NCBI GenBank assembly: GCA_963924555.1
Contig: OZ004582.1
Location: 992,001-1,056,000 of the forward strand
Origin: Crambe crambe
Lineage: Eukaryota; Porifera; Demospongiae; Poecilosclerida; Crambeidae
Length of the DNA stretch: 64,000 bases
Direction: 5' to 3'
Under the pieces are notes generated by a model. The model was not told the origin of the DNA. It searched no databases and saw nothing but the letters and a program-made list of their open reading frames with translations. Position 1 is the stretch's first letter. Each line of letters starts with the position of its first letter. The position numbers were made by a program, and so were the translations under genes. Positions 44,182-55,244 of this stretch are shown in pieces.

Positions 44182-44974
44182 GGTGACAGGTTTCTGTGTT
44201 TTGTTTCTTCTCAGCAGAGGTCTGGAATTCTCCTATTAAACAAGCCATTTCAGGGCCTGAGACCATCCATCGATGAAAAGCTGCAGAGTTTTCTGTCAAC
44301 CCAATAGCTCCGCCATCACCTTTCACCACGGCATTATTTTGCTCATGAGCCTGATCTATAGCAATAGCTGAAAATGAGCGCTTGGACTTCTTAACTACAA
44401 ACTTCCCCTTGACAAATTCTGCATAGACACTTGGATGGCTCTGTTCCAGTGAGATCATGTCATGCAAGTGAATTGGGGTCCACCTGGCATAATGAGTATG
44501 GTCCAGGGCAAAAAACCATGGAATGATCTTTGCAAGAGCTTGAACATAAAGTTCGAAATTTCCCTCACGTAGTGATCTCACAAAAATCAGTACATACAAT
44601 TCCAACTGTAAAATAATGGACCAAAAGTGAAACTGGGGACATTTTTTGGCCTTTTCACTGCACCATTCTTCGAGTGTTACGTCTTGAGTTTCATTTTCTA
44701 GTGTCTCGACATAGGCCTTCTTTAGAAGCAAGTACAGGCTACTAACAGTAATTTGATGAGCCCGTCGTGTACGTGTCACATGTGAAGCTTTCAAAAATGA
44801 GTCAGCTGTTCCACTAGAAGCTATCCCAGCTTGGGTAAGTGCTCCAGTCCAGCCACTGTCTTCCAAGAGATTCCCAAGCAGCCTAAGAGCCCCCATCTCA
44901 AAATGTAATCCACCAAACATCACGACATAGTGATCCTCTCCATGGGTAGACGACCAACTCCATTGCAATTGCAT
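44135..44974 (-). pseudogene. CXC-tailed element protein, central part
   Basis: A 279-codon frame: DHYVVMFGGLHFEMGALRLL, GNLLEDSGWTGALTQAG, RAHQITVSSLYLLLKKAY, YARWTPIHLHDM, FVVKKSKRSFSAIAIDQAHE, NNAVVKGDGGAIGLTE. GLHFEM and AIDQAHEQNN are conserved landmarks in the repeated family. It overlaps the next frame (43255-44181) by a frameshift near 44150. No catalytic residue can be assigned. Confidence 0.7.
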
Positions 44975-46375
44975 ACAATGGTTGATCGCACTTGACCAGG
45001 ATTAACAACATCTGCAGCTTCTTACTGACTTCATCCCGTATGGTACCTTCCTCCATTAATTCCATTTAATGTACTATTAACCTTCGTTTTTGACCACAAA
45101 CAATATTTTTCATTAACGGCTGCTTTAACAACATCCATTGCATGGCGAATCATTGCCACGGATTTGGAGTCTTCACAATAAAGAGGTAGTAGAGATGAGA
45201 TTGCCAGCTCACTACTATTTTGAGGTAATGTTGAAGCTTGAGAGTTAGCATGGTATGCAGCCCAGGAGATCATTCATTCCCTTGTAGTGTTTCACCACCG
45301 CCAATAGTTTGCCTCAAATGCTCCAGCCACCTGTAAGAAAAGGTTTCATGAGCAATATTTCTAACCATAATGTGCTCAACTCACATGTGTTCTTTTGAAA
45401 GTGCTTGTGAGATGAGCTGGAGGTCACCACTACTTGGTCTTTGCTTGGGTGGTGGATCACACTTGACAAGTGTAGCTGGAGGAACATTGGTCGCCAACTT
45501 TTGGTTGCTGCCATCAGCATCGCTGATTGGAGTAAGAGCTGGTTGAGGTGTTCCGGAACAGTCGCTGTCTGGATGTTGGAATATAGAAATTCCAGTTCCA
45601 TGAAGAGATCCCTGTGCACTGGTAGAGCTGGGGTTATGATCAATGTTGTCTACTGCCGAAGTCGTGAAAACACCCCTTCTGAGCTGGAGGGCACACTACT
45701 CCTTGGGAGTTGTACAAATGACAAATCCTGTTACCCAGCATAGTAGAGATGGCAAGTACACGGTCATATGGAATGCTCAATCCAAGCTCAAACATGTAAT
45801 CCACCAACTCACGTTTTCGAGTTTTGGAGTGGATGAGTGTTCCCAAAAGGATAGGTAGAGGTGTCTCTCTTTCTCGGCTATGCTTTGGTGTACTTGCACT
45901 TGAGTTTTCTGGTTGTGGTATTGTACATCAATACCTGTGAAATCGTCAGAACAGGCTGTGGTATAGCTAATAATCTGGACTGATCTTAGATGTTTGGCCC
46001 ATTTAGCACCATGGAAACCAGTGTCATGAGAGATGATGGCACTGATTCCTCCTGGCACTTGCTATCAAAAGATCCATCAAATTTGTTCTTCAACTGCAGC
46101 ATGTCTCTTCTTACAATTCTTGCAGCCCTTGCAAGAATAACAGCATCGTTATCAGCATCATACTCACACGCCTTGCTCAGTGCAGAGCCAATATGTTCAT
46201 TTCCAATGAGAACTGAATTTCTTCCTTGCTTGTGAGCTTCCATGTCTGGAAAGGAACTCAAAATTCTATCCTTGAGCTTAGTCGAATGAATACGGCCTGC
46301 AGCACCAGTCCCCAGCTGCTTCAGTCTAGTGGTGTAGAGACTGATCAAGTCAGTGAGTTTGAAGATTGGGGCCAA
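44975..46375 (-). pseudogene. CXC-tailed element protein, N-central part, frameshifted
   Basis: Continues the same protein through several frames: APIFKLTDLISLYTTRLKQL (46375-45986), VPSSLMTLVSMVLNGPN, HSKTRKRELVDYMFELGLSI and ISTMLGNRICHLYNSQGVVC (45846-45640), then GSLHGTGISIFQHPDSD. Multiple frameshifts and stops. The order matches the intact family layout, so the copy is contiguous but decayed. Confidence 0.7.
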
Positions 46376-47052
46376 CTCCCATGGTTCAGTGCATCAGCAT
46401 TGGTGTCCTCTGATGGTGTAGTTTCTCTGGCTCGATTATACAATGAAACAAGACAAGGTAAATGATACAAAGCATCTTGTGCGATTAAATCTCCAGCGCT
46501 CAACTTGGCAAGCAGCTGCTTGTCTTGCAATTTCACAGCACATTGCCTGACTCGGACATCCATTCCGAATGTTGATGCCTTGCACAAGGACTTACCTGTG
46601 GTAGCCGGCTTGCCACAAAAGAAGCATGTCTCACTGGAAGAACTTGGCTCTCCGGAGCTCAGCCTGGTGAATTTCATAGGGGTTTCTGTCTGCTCTTCCG
46701 CTGGTCTTTTTCTGTTCCCAGCACGAAGTAGTTGAGTTTTGTTATACCGAAGCCTGCAACAATCATGCCACTTTGCTTTTTGCCTGCGCAGGGTAGTTTC
46801 AATGCCATCACCTTCGTCAAATCGCGCTAAGTTCATTTTTCTGGGCAAGCAACCAATCATATCAAACCCTTCCAACAGACCAGCCATTGTCATGTAGCCT
46901 GCCCCCTGAGAGTCACGTTTAGAGTCTGCAGGACAGCGAAGCACTTCCGATGTATGCTCCTGGCACAGAGCACACTTGCTCCAGTCAGTAGTGAGGTACA
47001 GCTGTGATGACTGAAGCTGTTCTGGGCCAACTACCTTGTGTTGCTTATCCAT
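46345..47052 (-). pseudogene. CXC-tailed element protein, N-terminus with zinc motifs
   Basis: Starts at ATG 47052: MDKQHKVVGPEQLQSS, then CALCQEHTSEVLRCP; KWHDCCRLRYNKTQL; CFFCGKPATTGKSLCKASTF ... YHLPCLVSLYNRA. These pairs of Cys/His suggest two zinc modules. The frame runs 235 codons and then shifts into IFKLTDL of the next part. An ATG start is kept because the upstream sequence has no further homology and the inverted repeat begins about 250 bp away. Confidence 0.7.
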
Positions 47053-47299
47053 TGTTCCTATAGGGCTAGAATAGAGAATTATTTTTTAACAGGTCATCAA
47101 TGCTTACCTTGAGCTATGGTGTGGATCTTTCTCCTTCAGAGAGCTAGGCTATATGAATCAGGTGACAGGATAAAGACATTAACACCTACATGATGTTAAT
47201 TAGCTACAGCTTTTCATGTAGCCAGGCAAGTGTATTTTTTAGTGAAAACTTCAAACCATGTCCCCAAAACAACATTAGGGTAAGTATAACAAACTGCTT

Positions 47300-47530
47300 T
47301 AACATTCATTGGCGGCCATTTTGAAAATTGAGTACAGTTCGTGTCATGTGATGTATCAGCAATGTCCCTATAGCCAAAAATACTCCTAATGGCAGTACCA
47401 AACTGCATACCAAGTTTCATGCTTCTATCATCAAAAGCACGATTTGGCCATAATACTTCACATATCTGCTGGACTAACATGGATGTGGTAAGCTCTCTTT
47501 CAAGCAAAACAGTACAGTACACTAACAGGT
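47300..47530. repeat. right terminal inverted repeat of the CXC-tailed element
   Basis: Reverse-complement partner of 42945-43165 (AGCAGATATGTG, ATGAAACTTGGTA, GGCTATAGGGACATT, AAAATGGCCGCCAAT). Confidence 0.7.
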
Positions 47531-49265
47531 ATAACTACTTAGCTATTCAACAACAGGGAAGGAGTCAGTGTGAGCCCAAGGTTCAAGTAGAATGAAGGCA
47601 TGCGCTAGTACTAGCACTAATTAACCACAAACACTACCACGCTAAAATAACAGATAGTAAACACAATAGCAGCTGCTGCTTTGGCACATATAAAATCCAT
47701 GCTAGCATGAATAATGAACAAGTCATTGCAACTCAGGAACTATGCTTGGGAATGAGCCAATATTTTGCATATGGCAACTACTTGATAAGGTCTAAAAAGT
47801 TACATTTTGCTTTAGTTTATAGCTAGTACAGAATGTGCAGGACACTAGATCCTATATGGATAAATTAAAAAGTAGAATGTGAATTGATATAAGAAGCTGT
47901 ATATCAAAAATCAGCCATTGATTCCAAGTGGTCATTGAGATGTAACGCAGTTTACCTTGAGAATGGAATCAGTCATAACATCAGTCATTTTGATTGGTCT
48001 TCCTTTATTTTTTGTGTATGTGGTACTATTCTGATACTTAATAATGTGGTGCAAGTTAGAAATTTCTATCATGAATAGTTTTTAAGTTAATTTTCCCTAG
48101 CAACAATGCGTGGGCGGAGTGTGCCTGCACCCTTAAAATCCCTAATTTTCACATTAATAATAGTCAGTGTGAAGAGTGCTATTGATAGTGGTTCAGACAC
48201 TCTGTACCTTACTTTAACAACAACATACGAGGTACCACATCATCAAAAGAATATATCAGCCAAAAACTTGTAAAGTATCCCAAGCTATATACGCGACAAA
48301 TTTGATTTCTATGCATTTGAAACTATCTAACTCCACAGTTCCCTTCCCCCCTTTCGGCGGCTTTATATAAAGAGGTGCAAATTGGAACTGCCAAAACCTT
48401 TGATACCCTCTACTTTTCCCTGTTAGTGCCCTGTTAAGGTTCACTTATCTGATTTGATGCTATTTATCTTTTCTGTTTAGCTACGATTGCATGCGCAGGA
48501 ACTCCAAAATGTTGACACATTAATTTTTGGACTGGTTAAATTTGTCCTGATTAGAGAAATGTTCTGTTTCAGGTGTTATGTTAAGCTATATTGCATTTGA
48601 ACATAAGAGGTGTGTCCACATTTGCATGTTCCAACCTAATGATCTATGTTGTTAATAGACTTCTTGGTTATGACTATTGTCAGTTAAAGTGCATCGTATA
48701 TAGAGTGGACCCCCTCAGTATAATATTCCGAACCCTCACATCTATTTCGAGGTGCATTAAATAGGAACTCAACATAACAAATGCTCTGAAGCTCATTAAT
48801 ACGAATAGGCGGTCCCAAGCTATTTCGGATGTGAGGGTCCATTTTTGCTGTGCTGACCTGTTCCTGTATTGTGGTGGATTTTATTGATGTGTGATTTCCC
48901 ATATAGACATGTGATACTAATCTTGGTGACATCATTCAGAAGATTGAACAACTATTATTGGAGAAGGATATCACATATGTGGAGAGAAAAATACTATTTG
49001 TGAATCTAAATAATTCCTGGATGCTATAGTGGATTTGATATGTACATATTTGACACAAAGTCATTAGCTAAGTGGTATCTTTTTGTTTTTTCAACATCAT
49101 GTTTTTAAGTTGAAGGATGAACAGGTTTGTCTTTCAAAGCTTTTCAGTTTTAGGTGAAGGTCACTCACCATGACATTGAGATTGTGTATTGGTCATTGAT
49201 ACTATTATTCATTATTAATTTTTGTGACGATATCACCACTCCTAAAGGTGTAAATAATACACTGG
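47531..49265. other. intergenic with a possible diverged pogo-type MITE (48702-48845)
   Basis: No gene. 48702-48845 begins GTGGACCCCCTCAG and ends GTGAGGGTCCAT, a degenerate version of the ends at 36877-37180. The rest is AT-rich without motifs. Confidence 0.4.
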
Positions 49266-49270
49266 TGTAA

Positions 49271-49404
49271 CAGTGATATCATTGACAGCAGTGATGATAA
49301 TTATAAGTGACACTTGAAAGTGAATTTTCCAGTGATAAATGACAGAAGTGATTACTGATGGTTATCACTTGTCACCGGAATCATTGCTGTCATTGATATC
49401 ACTG
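49271..49404. repeat. short foldback element
   Basis: CAGTGATATCATTGACAGCA at the left and its complement (TGCTGTCATTGATATCACTG) at the right form arms with a 90-bp spacer. GTGAT/ATCAC motifs continue to 49450. Confidence 0.75.
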
Positions 49405-49778
49405 CCATGCTGGAATCACTGCTGTCACTGGAATCACTGTCACTGATTAGAATGATATGACGTATACGTAATTTATGATCTCTTGTAAGTTGTAGCCAAA
49501 TACTTAGAAAAGAGGGAGCTATTAGAGTCCCTTAATGATGCAGTAATCTCACAGGGGCACAGGGGTGTGGCTCGTTGGAATTTATGCATCTGCTGTGTGA
49601 TTATGATCAACGTGCAGAGCCTCCAAGTAGCAACCAAATTAAGATACTGCATATTTTTAGTGTACCTCGGATATTAAAGCTTAACTAGCTAGAATTTTTA
49701 GTCCGAAATCATAGTATACCACAGTGGAATTTTTTGCCCAATATTGCATATTTTGAGGAAGATTTGCATACTTGCATA

Positions 49779-50539
49779 TAAGGTCTACAATCTTGAACAT
49801 TTCTTCCACTAGCATTAGTATCACCTCTACAGTTCTGTTTGCCATCCTAGCACAAGGTAAGTTTCCACAATATTCAGTAGAAGCTGTTTTTTCTTCATAT
49901 TTTTAGGTCCTAATGTGTTTAGATCATAATTATTTTGTTCAAATATTGTAGTTAAGATTCATTATTTGAAAAGCATATCCAGCTAGTGTCCAGTTTACAT
50001 CCCTCCAAAAATCGAGTTCCATCCTTCAACGGTTTCTGCGTTACAGCTGTGTTCGTCGCTAGACTGGAGATCGAGCAACGAATCTGTGACGTCACAAGCA
50101 CCACGTGGCCTAGTTAGTTTGCCGCCATTTTCCCACTGTAGCCTTACATGCAGCTAGAGATCTGTAAAACGATGGCAGTCGACATGTTAGCAAGTTTTTT
50201 TTAGCTAAGACAGGGGTCTGCAACTTGTATTTTCTTTCTACAGGTCTGCAAACTTACAGCGGGAAAATGGCGCTAAATTAGCGAGGCCGGCACGTGGTGC
50301 TTGTGACGTCACAATTTGTTGCTGAATCCGAGCTTTTACTCCAGTCTAGCGACAAACACAGCTGTAACGCAGAAACCGTTGAAGGATGGAACTCGATTTT
50401 TGGAGCGATGTAAACTGGACACTAGCTGGACATGCTTTTCAAATATATTGTGAAAACTTACCTTGTGCTAGGATGGCAAACAGAACTGTAGAGGTGATAC
50501 TAATGCTAATGGAAGAAATGTTCAAGATTGTAGACCTTA
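49779..50539. mobile_element. large foldback element, arms about 330 bp
   Basis: TAAGGTCTACAATCTTGAAC at the left end and the reverse complement at the right end. Long inner matches: CTGTTTGCCATCCTAGCACA, CTAGTGTCCAGTTTACATC, GTTACAGCTGTGTT, GTGACGTCACAA and complements. Spacer about 90 bp near 50160-50240. No ORF. The ends suggest a foldback or long-TIR transposon. Confidence 0.85.
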
Positions 50540-51735
50540 ACTAAATGAATTATAGAAATTATGAGCTAAAAAAAGTGAATCCCACACCCGTTTTAGGTAC
50601 CTTCGCGTGCAGTTGTTTATAAACAATACGGTTTCATTTTCAACATTGATATTTGTAATGTAGTGAGAGTGATAGCTGATTTTTATTCTTGCTGAGTTTC
50701 AGACCCCTCTGACCTGTGGCTTAGAAAATATAAACTCTGGAACACAGAAACATGAAAAATATAAAAGTTCTACTCTTTAAGCCTGTGGCACTGTATATGA
50801 AAACCGTACACTTGGAGGCACTACGTAACGTGGTCATGACATGTGCAGACATCCAACCATTCAGTGTAGCCAAGCTGTATTATAAATTTTAATAGCCATT
50901 CAGTGTAGCTGTATTAATAGCCATGTAGCAGTCAATTGCACATTGTTCACCACTGGGTGGGGTAGTCTGGTGTAGTGGCGACAGGGGGGGGGGGGGGGGG
51001 GGTGGACACACTATAGACAAATGTCTGCCACTCTTCTATCCTCCATTGAGCTAGCTACATACTTAATTGTGAAAGAAGACCTTCAGCCATAAAAGATTGA
51101 TACCACCGCTATACTTACTGGATAGAAACAGCTATATAGCTATCAGATCACCGTATACTCTACTGCACATGCTCAATATGTGCAGTACAATATTGTTTAA
51201 TGACAAAGAAATATAAATTGAAACACTAGCTTATTATATTGAAACATAAGAAAATTTTAATCAAAAATAAAAAATTGAAAAAAAAAATTGAATTGATTTG
51301 TAGAGGGACAAAAAGAAGTTTACTATTAAATCAATAATGGAATGCCTGAATATACACTGACCAATCTCAATCGCATTGTTGGCTATTTCTATATATCGAA
51401 TCAAATTGATTCGAAAATTGAGAAATTGAAACAATTAAAAATGATTCAAAATAGAAATGTGATTCAAAATTGAATGGTGGGAATATACACTGACCGTTAT
51501 GTACTGTGTCGTCCATGGCATTGATAATATTTATAATTTCTACACTAAGTCATATAATCTTGCACAGGAGTGCACATCAGTTCAATTTCCTTTGCTTGCT
51601 CGTGATCTTAACAGTATTAAGAGATATTTATCTAAGATTTCTCATTGTATAGTTATTATATTGACTAATTATGTAACATCACATTTTTTCATTAAGATGT
51701 TCAGGTAGCTATGCGCATAGCTAATAACCTGGCAT
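50540..51735. other. AT-rich intergenic with poly(G) tract at 50985-51002
   Basis: Low-complexity AAT/ATTGAA text at 51230-51480. A 69-codon plus frame at 51499-51708 has no motif. Confidence 0.45.
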
Positions 51736-51739
51736 AGCA

Positions 51740-52095
51740 AGTATAGCAACTCCGACTCCTGGCCTGCAAGATAATACATACAGGCAATACAAACATTAGC
51801 TACCTGCTTTACAGGTGTTAGCTATATCACATTACAGGCATTAATTATATTACTGATAATTATGGCACTACAGGCATTCCTGCCTTACTGATATTAGAGG
51901 CATTCTGACATCATGGACATTAGCTACCTGCCTTACTGACATTACAGATATTAGCTACCCTGCCTTACATATATTACTGACATACATTACCTGCCTTACT
52001 GACATTACAGGTATTACCTGCCTTACTAACGTTACAGACATTATCTACATTACTTGCCTACATTATACAGGCATTACCTGCCTTACTGACAGAGT
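51740..52095 (+). repeat. degenerate minisatellite (CCTGCCTTACTGACATTACAG-type units)
   Basis: Irregular copies of TACCTGCCTTACTGACATTA with spacers of 20-40 bp, about ten copies. Confidence 0.8.
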
Positions 52096-52479
52096 TATCA
52101 ATACATAAGATAGTTAACAGTCGCTATTCCATAGCAGGTGCAACTTATGTAGCTACATGTGTGGTTTGAGAAATTTAATTGAGTAAATTAAAACAACAAC
52201 ACAAAAAAACAGCAAAACAAAACAAAACAACAACCAAAAAACCAAATCAGAATATGTATAGTTCATCAATATCGACAGTCAATTTTAACTCTAGCTCCTA
52301 AGAGAATCACACAACCTGCAATTCATATAATCAGTGTATTTACTGTTGAATGGGTGATTTAAAATACCAGCCATGTTAGCCAGCCATCTAGGCTGTTACC
52401 TTCGGACACCACGTGGAGGTATGACTGGATTCATGTCCGACACAACATACAACACAGACAAGACATACAACACGAATAA

Positions 52480-52672
52480 TAATGCATGGATGTTGTGTGC
52501 ATTAATAGAACATAAAATAAAGGCATGTGGTGCATCTGGGGCAGGCATGTAGAAAAACAATAAGGAATAACGTAAAACACGTACAATGAATGGATGTTGT
52601 GTGCATTAAGAGAACACAAAATAAGTGCATGTGGTGCATCTGGGGGCATGTCATCCAGGCATGTAAAAACAA
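52480..52672 (+). repeat. tandem duplication of about 100 bp
   Basis: TGGATGTTGTGTGCATTAA, GAACA.AAAATAA..GCATG and GTGGTGCATCTGGGG occur at 52488-52550 and 52591-52655. Confidence 0.8.
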
Positions 52673-52676
52673 ACAT

Positions 52677-52878
52677 GTGACCGGCTCTGGGAAAACCTTT
52701 TGTTATGGTAAAATTTATTATCTATGGCCCTTTGGCTCTTTATTGCGCAAATTTCAAAGCTATAAGGAACAGCTCTTAGAAAGATCGAGGTAGCGTCCAT
52801 TAGCGATATTGTTTTTTCGAGAAAAGCTGACTAAGCAACGTGAACATTATTTCTGGACACGCCCGTGCACTATTAAAA
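52677..52878 (+). mobile_element. partial GTGACCGG-type MITE
   Basis: Starts GTGACCGGCTCTGGGAAAAC and follows the reverse complement of 15449 down to about 15240 (CGAGAAAAGCTGACTAAGCA shared). The other end is missing. Confidence 0.8.
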
Positions 52879-53390
52879 TTAAGAAGCTAGTTTCTTGCCT
52901 TTTGGCTCGAGAAAGGTCCAACCAAAGCTCTGAGAAGATAAAGATAGCATCGCTATTTTTACCAAATACTTGCTTTATAGTCTTCGACTCCACAGAAAAT
53001 ACCTTAATGCAATTCCTAGGGCCTCACCTAAACGAGTAGATCCATCAAAGATAACAGAGAGATGTACTGACCATGTAGCTCATTTCGAATTCTTTTCTTC
53101 TCTTCTTCATGAATAACTGGTATATACTCAGCTAGGTGAGAGCTATGTGTAAGACAATGAGAACCCTCTTCTAGAAGTGGTCGTAAGTGTAGTAACTAAC
53201 TACACAGTTTTACCAAGCAGTACTCAAATAGTTATTAATGGTAACTGATCTACACAAAAACATCAAGGTCATGACATAAATTATACTCTAAATGGCGCAA
53301 GGCCCCAAAGACAACAATGAGCTGGCCAGTAGTCATGGTAACACAAAAATGACGTAAATGAAACAAAACTGCAATAACAATGTCATACAC
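52879..53390. other. no recognisable gene; likely gypsy-3 LTR at the right end
   Basis: On the minus strand, GAGGGAGGTG followed by TGTAGTGTATGAC at about 53392 looks like a polypurine tract and LTR start. The LTR end is unknown. Confidence 0.4.
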
Positions 53391-54094
53391 TACACACCTC
53401 CCTCACTAACAGTAGACTGACTAGTGCCAGCAGGTAAGACTGGTGGTCCTGTTCCAGAACTGTTTCCTCCTGGAAGTTGGGTTTCCCCAGGAGCATCGAT
53501 TTGGACTTGTGGAGTGACAGTCTCAGTTTCTGTTGGTTCTGAAACAATTTCTTCCGGTGCCTCTCTCTCCAAACTGGGTGCAGTCTGTGGTTCTTCTTCC
53601 ACCAGCTGGTATGGACCTGCAGTACCTGTTGAGGTATCTCCTCGTTCTTTGAGCTGGTCCAGGTGGCACTTCCAGGGTTTGTCACCATACACATCAATCA
53701 GGTAGGTTAACGGCCCCAGTTTGTATCACTTCCCCAGGGATCCAGACTGGTCTGGGTCGCATGTTCCTGACCATGACTTTTTGTCCAATGTGGAGCTCTC
53801 GAAATCTGGCGTGTAAATCATGTTTATCTTTCTGTTGACATTGTTTCGTTATCACTCGTTCACGCACATCTGGTTTGATCAGATCTAGTCGTGTTCGCAA
53901 CTTCCTTCCTAGGAATAGTTCACAAGGTGCAATTCCTGTGGTGGAATGAGGGGTTGTTCGATATGACGCCAGAAAATTCTGTAATCGGAGTGATAGAGAT
54001 AACCCGTCATAGACTCCTTGAAGGTGCGTACAAAACGTTCGGCTTCTCCGTTGGATGCTGGATGATAAGGTGTGCATCGGGTGTGTCTCATGTT
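53391..54094 (-). pseudogene. gypsy-3 integrase C-terminal half and pol tail
   Basis: RHTRCTPYHPASNGEAERFV (in one frame) is the integrase segment with the third catalytic Glu. Then NFLASYRTTPHSTTGIAPCE, LFLGRKLRTRLDLIKPD, MVRNMRPRPVWIPGEVIQTG and DVYGDKPWKCHLDQLKERGD, then a Glu/Pro/Thr-rich tail ending SEGGV. The integrase N-terminus and the first two Asp are missing. Frames shift near 54000 and 53700. Confidence 0.85.
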
Positions 54095-54280
54095 CCAGCA
54101 CTTGCAGCAGCTCGCCTTCAACGTTGGGCAATTCAGCTTTCAGCATATGTCTACGATATCGAATTCCAGGCGACAAACAAACACGGAAATGCTGATGGAT
54201 TCTCTCGTCTCCCGCTACCAAACCTCCCCCAGAAGAAGGATTGGAAGTTAAGACCGTTCAGGTCCGGCAAGTTGAGTCTT
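54095..54280 (+). pseudogene. inverted segment inside gypsy-3 (RNase H C-terminus)
   Basis: Plus-strand frame VPALAAARLQRWAIQLSAYV, YDIEFQATNK and HGNADGFSRLPLPNL is the RNase H end and connection domain of a gypsy pol. Its neighbours on both sides (53391-54094 and 54281-54955) are the same element on the minus strand, so this piece is inverted. Confidence 0.85.
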
Positions 54281-54955
54281 TCTTCGGTCCAAAGATGGTA
54301 GTGAGTGGTTTATGATCAGTGACCAATGTGAATTTCCGTCCATATAGGTATTGATGGAATTTGTGAATCCCGAAAATTATTCCCAGCGCTTCCTTCTCAA
54401 TCTGAGCGTAGTTACACTCAGCTGCAGATAAGGTGCGAGAAGCATATGCGATTGGTTTCTCTTTCCATTTGGGAAGACACGGCTCCCACTCCATGGGATG
54501 GTGCATCAGTAGCCAACTTCATCGGCAAGGTTGGATCGTAATGTACCAGCACAGGGGACTGTGTTAGTAGTTCCTTGGCCTTCATAAAAGCTGCAAAACA
54601 ATCTGAATTCCAATGCCAACGGTTATTATGTTGTAATAACTCAGTTAAGGGTTTTAGGACAGTTGCCAAACTGGGAATAAACTTCCGATAATAATTCATC
54701 ATTCCTAAAAATGACCTGAGCTCTTTTATGTTACGGGGTTTCGGGGCATCTGTTACAGCTTCAATCTTCTCTTGGGAAGCATGCAGCCCTTCTGCATCAA
54801 CTACTAACCCCAAATATTTGACAGATTTTTGCATTTGCACCTTTTCAACCTTAATCCATGGTCTTGGAGCCTCATTAACACTTGTTCCAAATTACTGAGG
54901 TGCTCTTCTTCATTAGCTCCAGTAACCAGGATATCATCAATGTAACAATAGATGT
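54281..54955 (-). pseudogene. gypsy-3 RT and RNase H
   Basis: YIDDILVTGANEEEHLSNLE (about 54945-54890) has the RT active site. Then SVKYLGLVVDAEGLHASQEK, IKELRSFLGMMNYYRKFIPS, LKPLTELLQHNNRWHW and, in another frame, [20 protein letters not shown] and [16 protein letters not shown], RNase H up to the inversion breakpoint. N-terminal RT is lost at 54955, where TATA-rich minisatellite text begins. Confidence 0.9.
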
Positions 54956-55130
54956 GTCACTGCATATATAAATGTGCCATTGCATGTATAACGTGGCAAT
55001 GTGTCACTACAATGCCCCACTGGATATTAAATGTCCCGTTGCATATAATATGTGTGCCACTACATATATAAATATGGACTGCATTTATAAATGAGAGGAT
55101 ACATTAATTTTACATTGGGAATTGTAAAAT
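54956..55130. repeat. degenerate GCATATATAAATGTG.CA-type repeat
   Basis: Several imperfect copies of GTG(C/T)CA(C/T)TGCATATATAAAT. Possibly a microsatellite expansion at the truncation point of gypsy-3. Confidence 0.5.
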
Positions 55131-55244
55131 ACATGTGATAATCACATGACTGATATGACTATACAAAAATGGCAGAGGCAACAGCTGTGTAAGTTTTAGC
55201 TATAGCTAGTATAATTACTGTTATTATATTATGTATATGCATAG

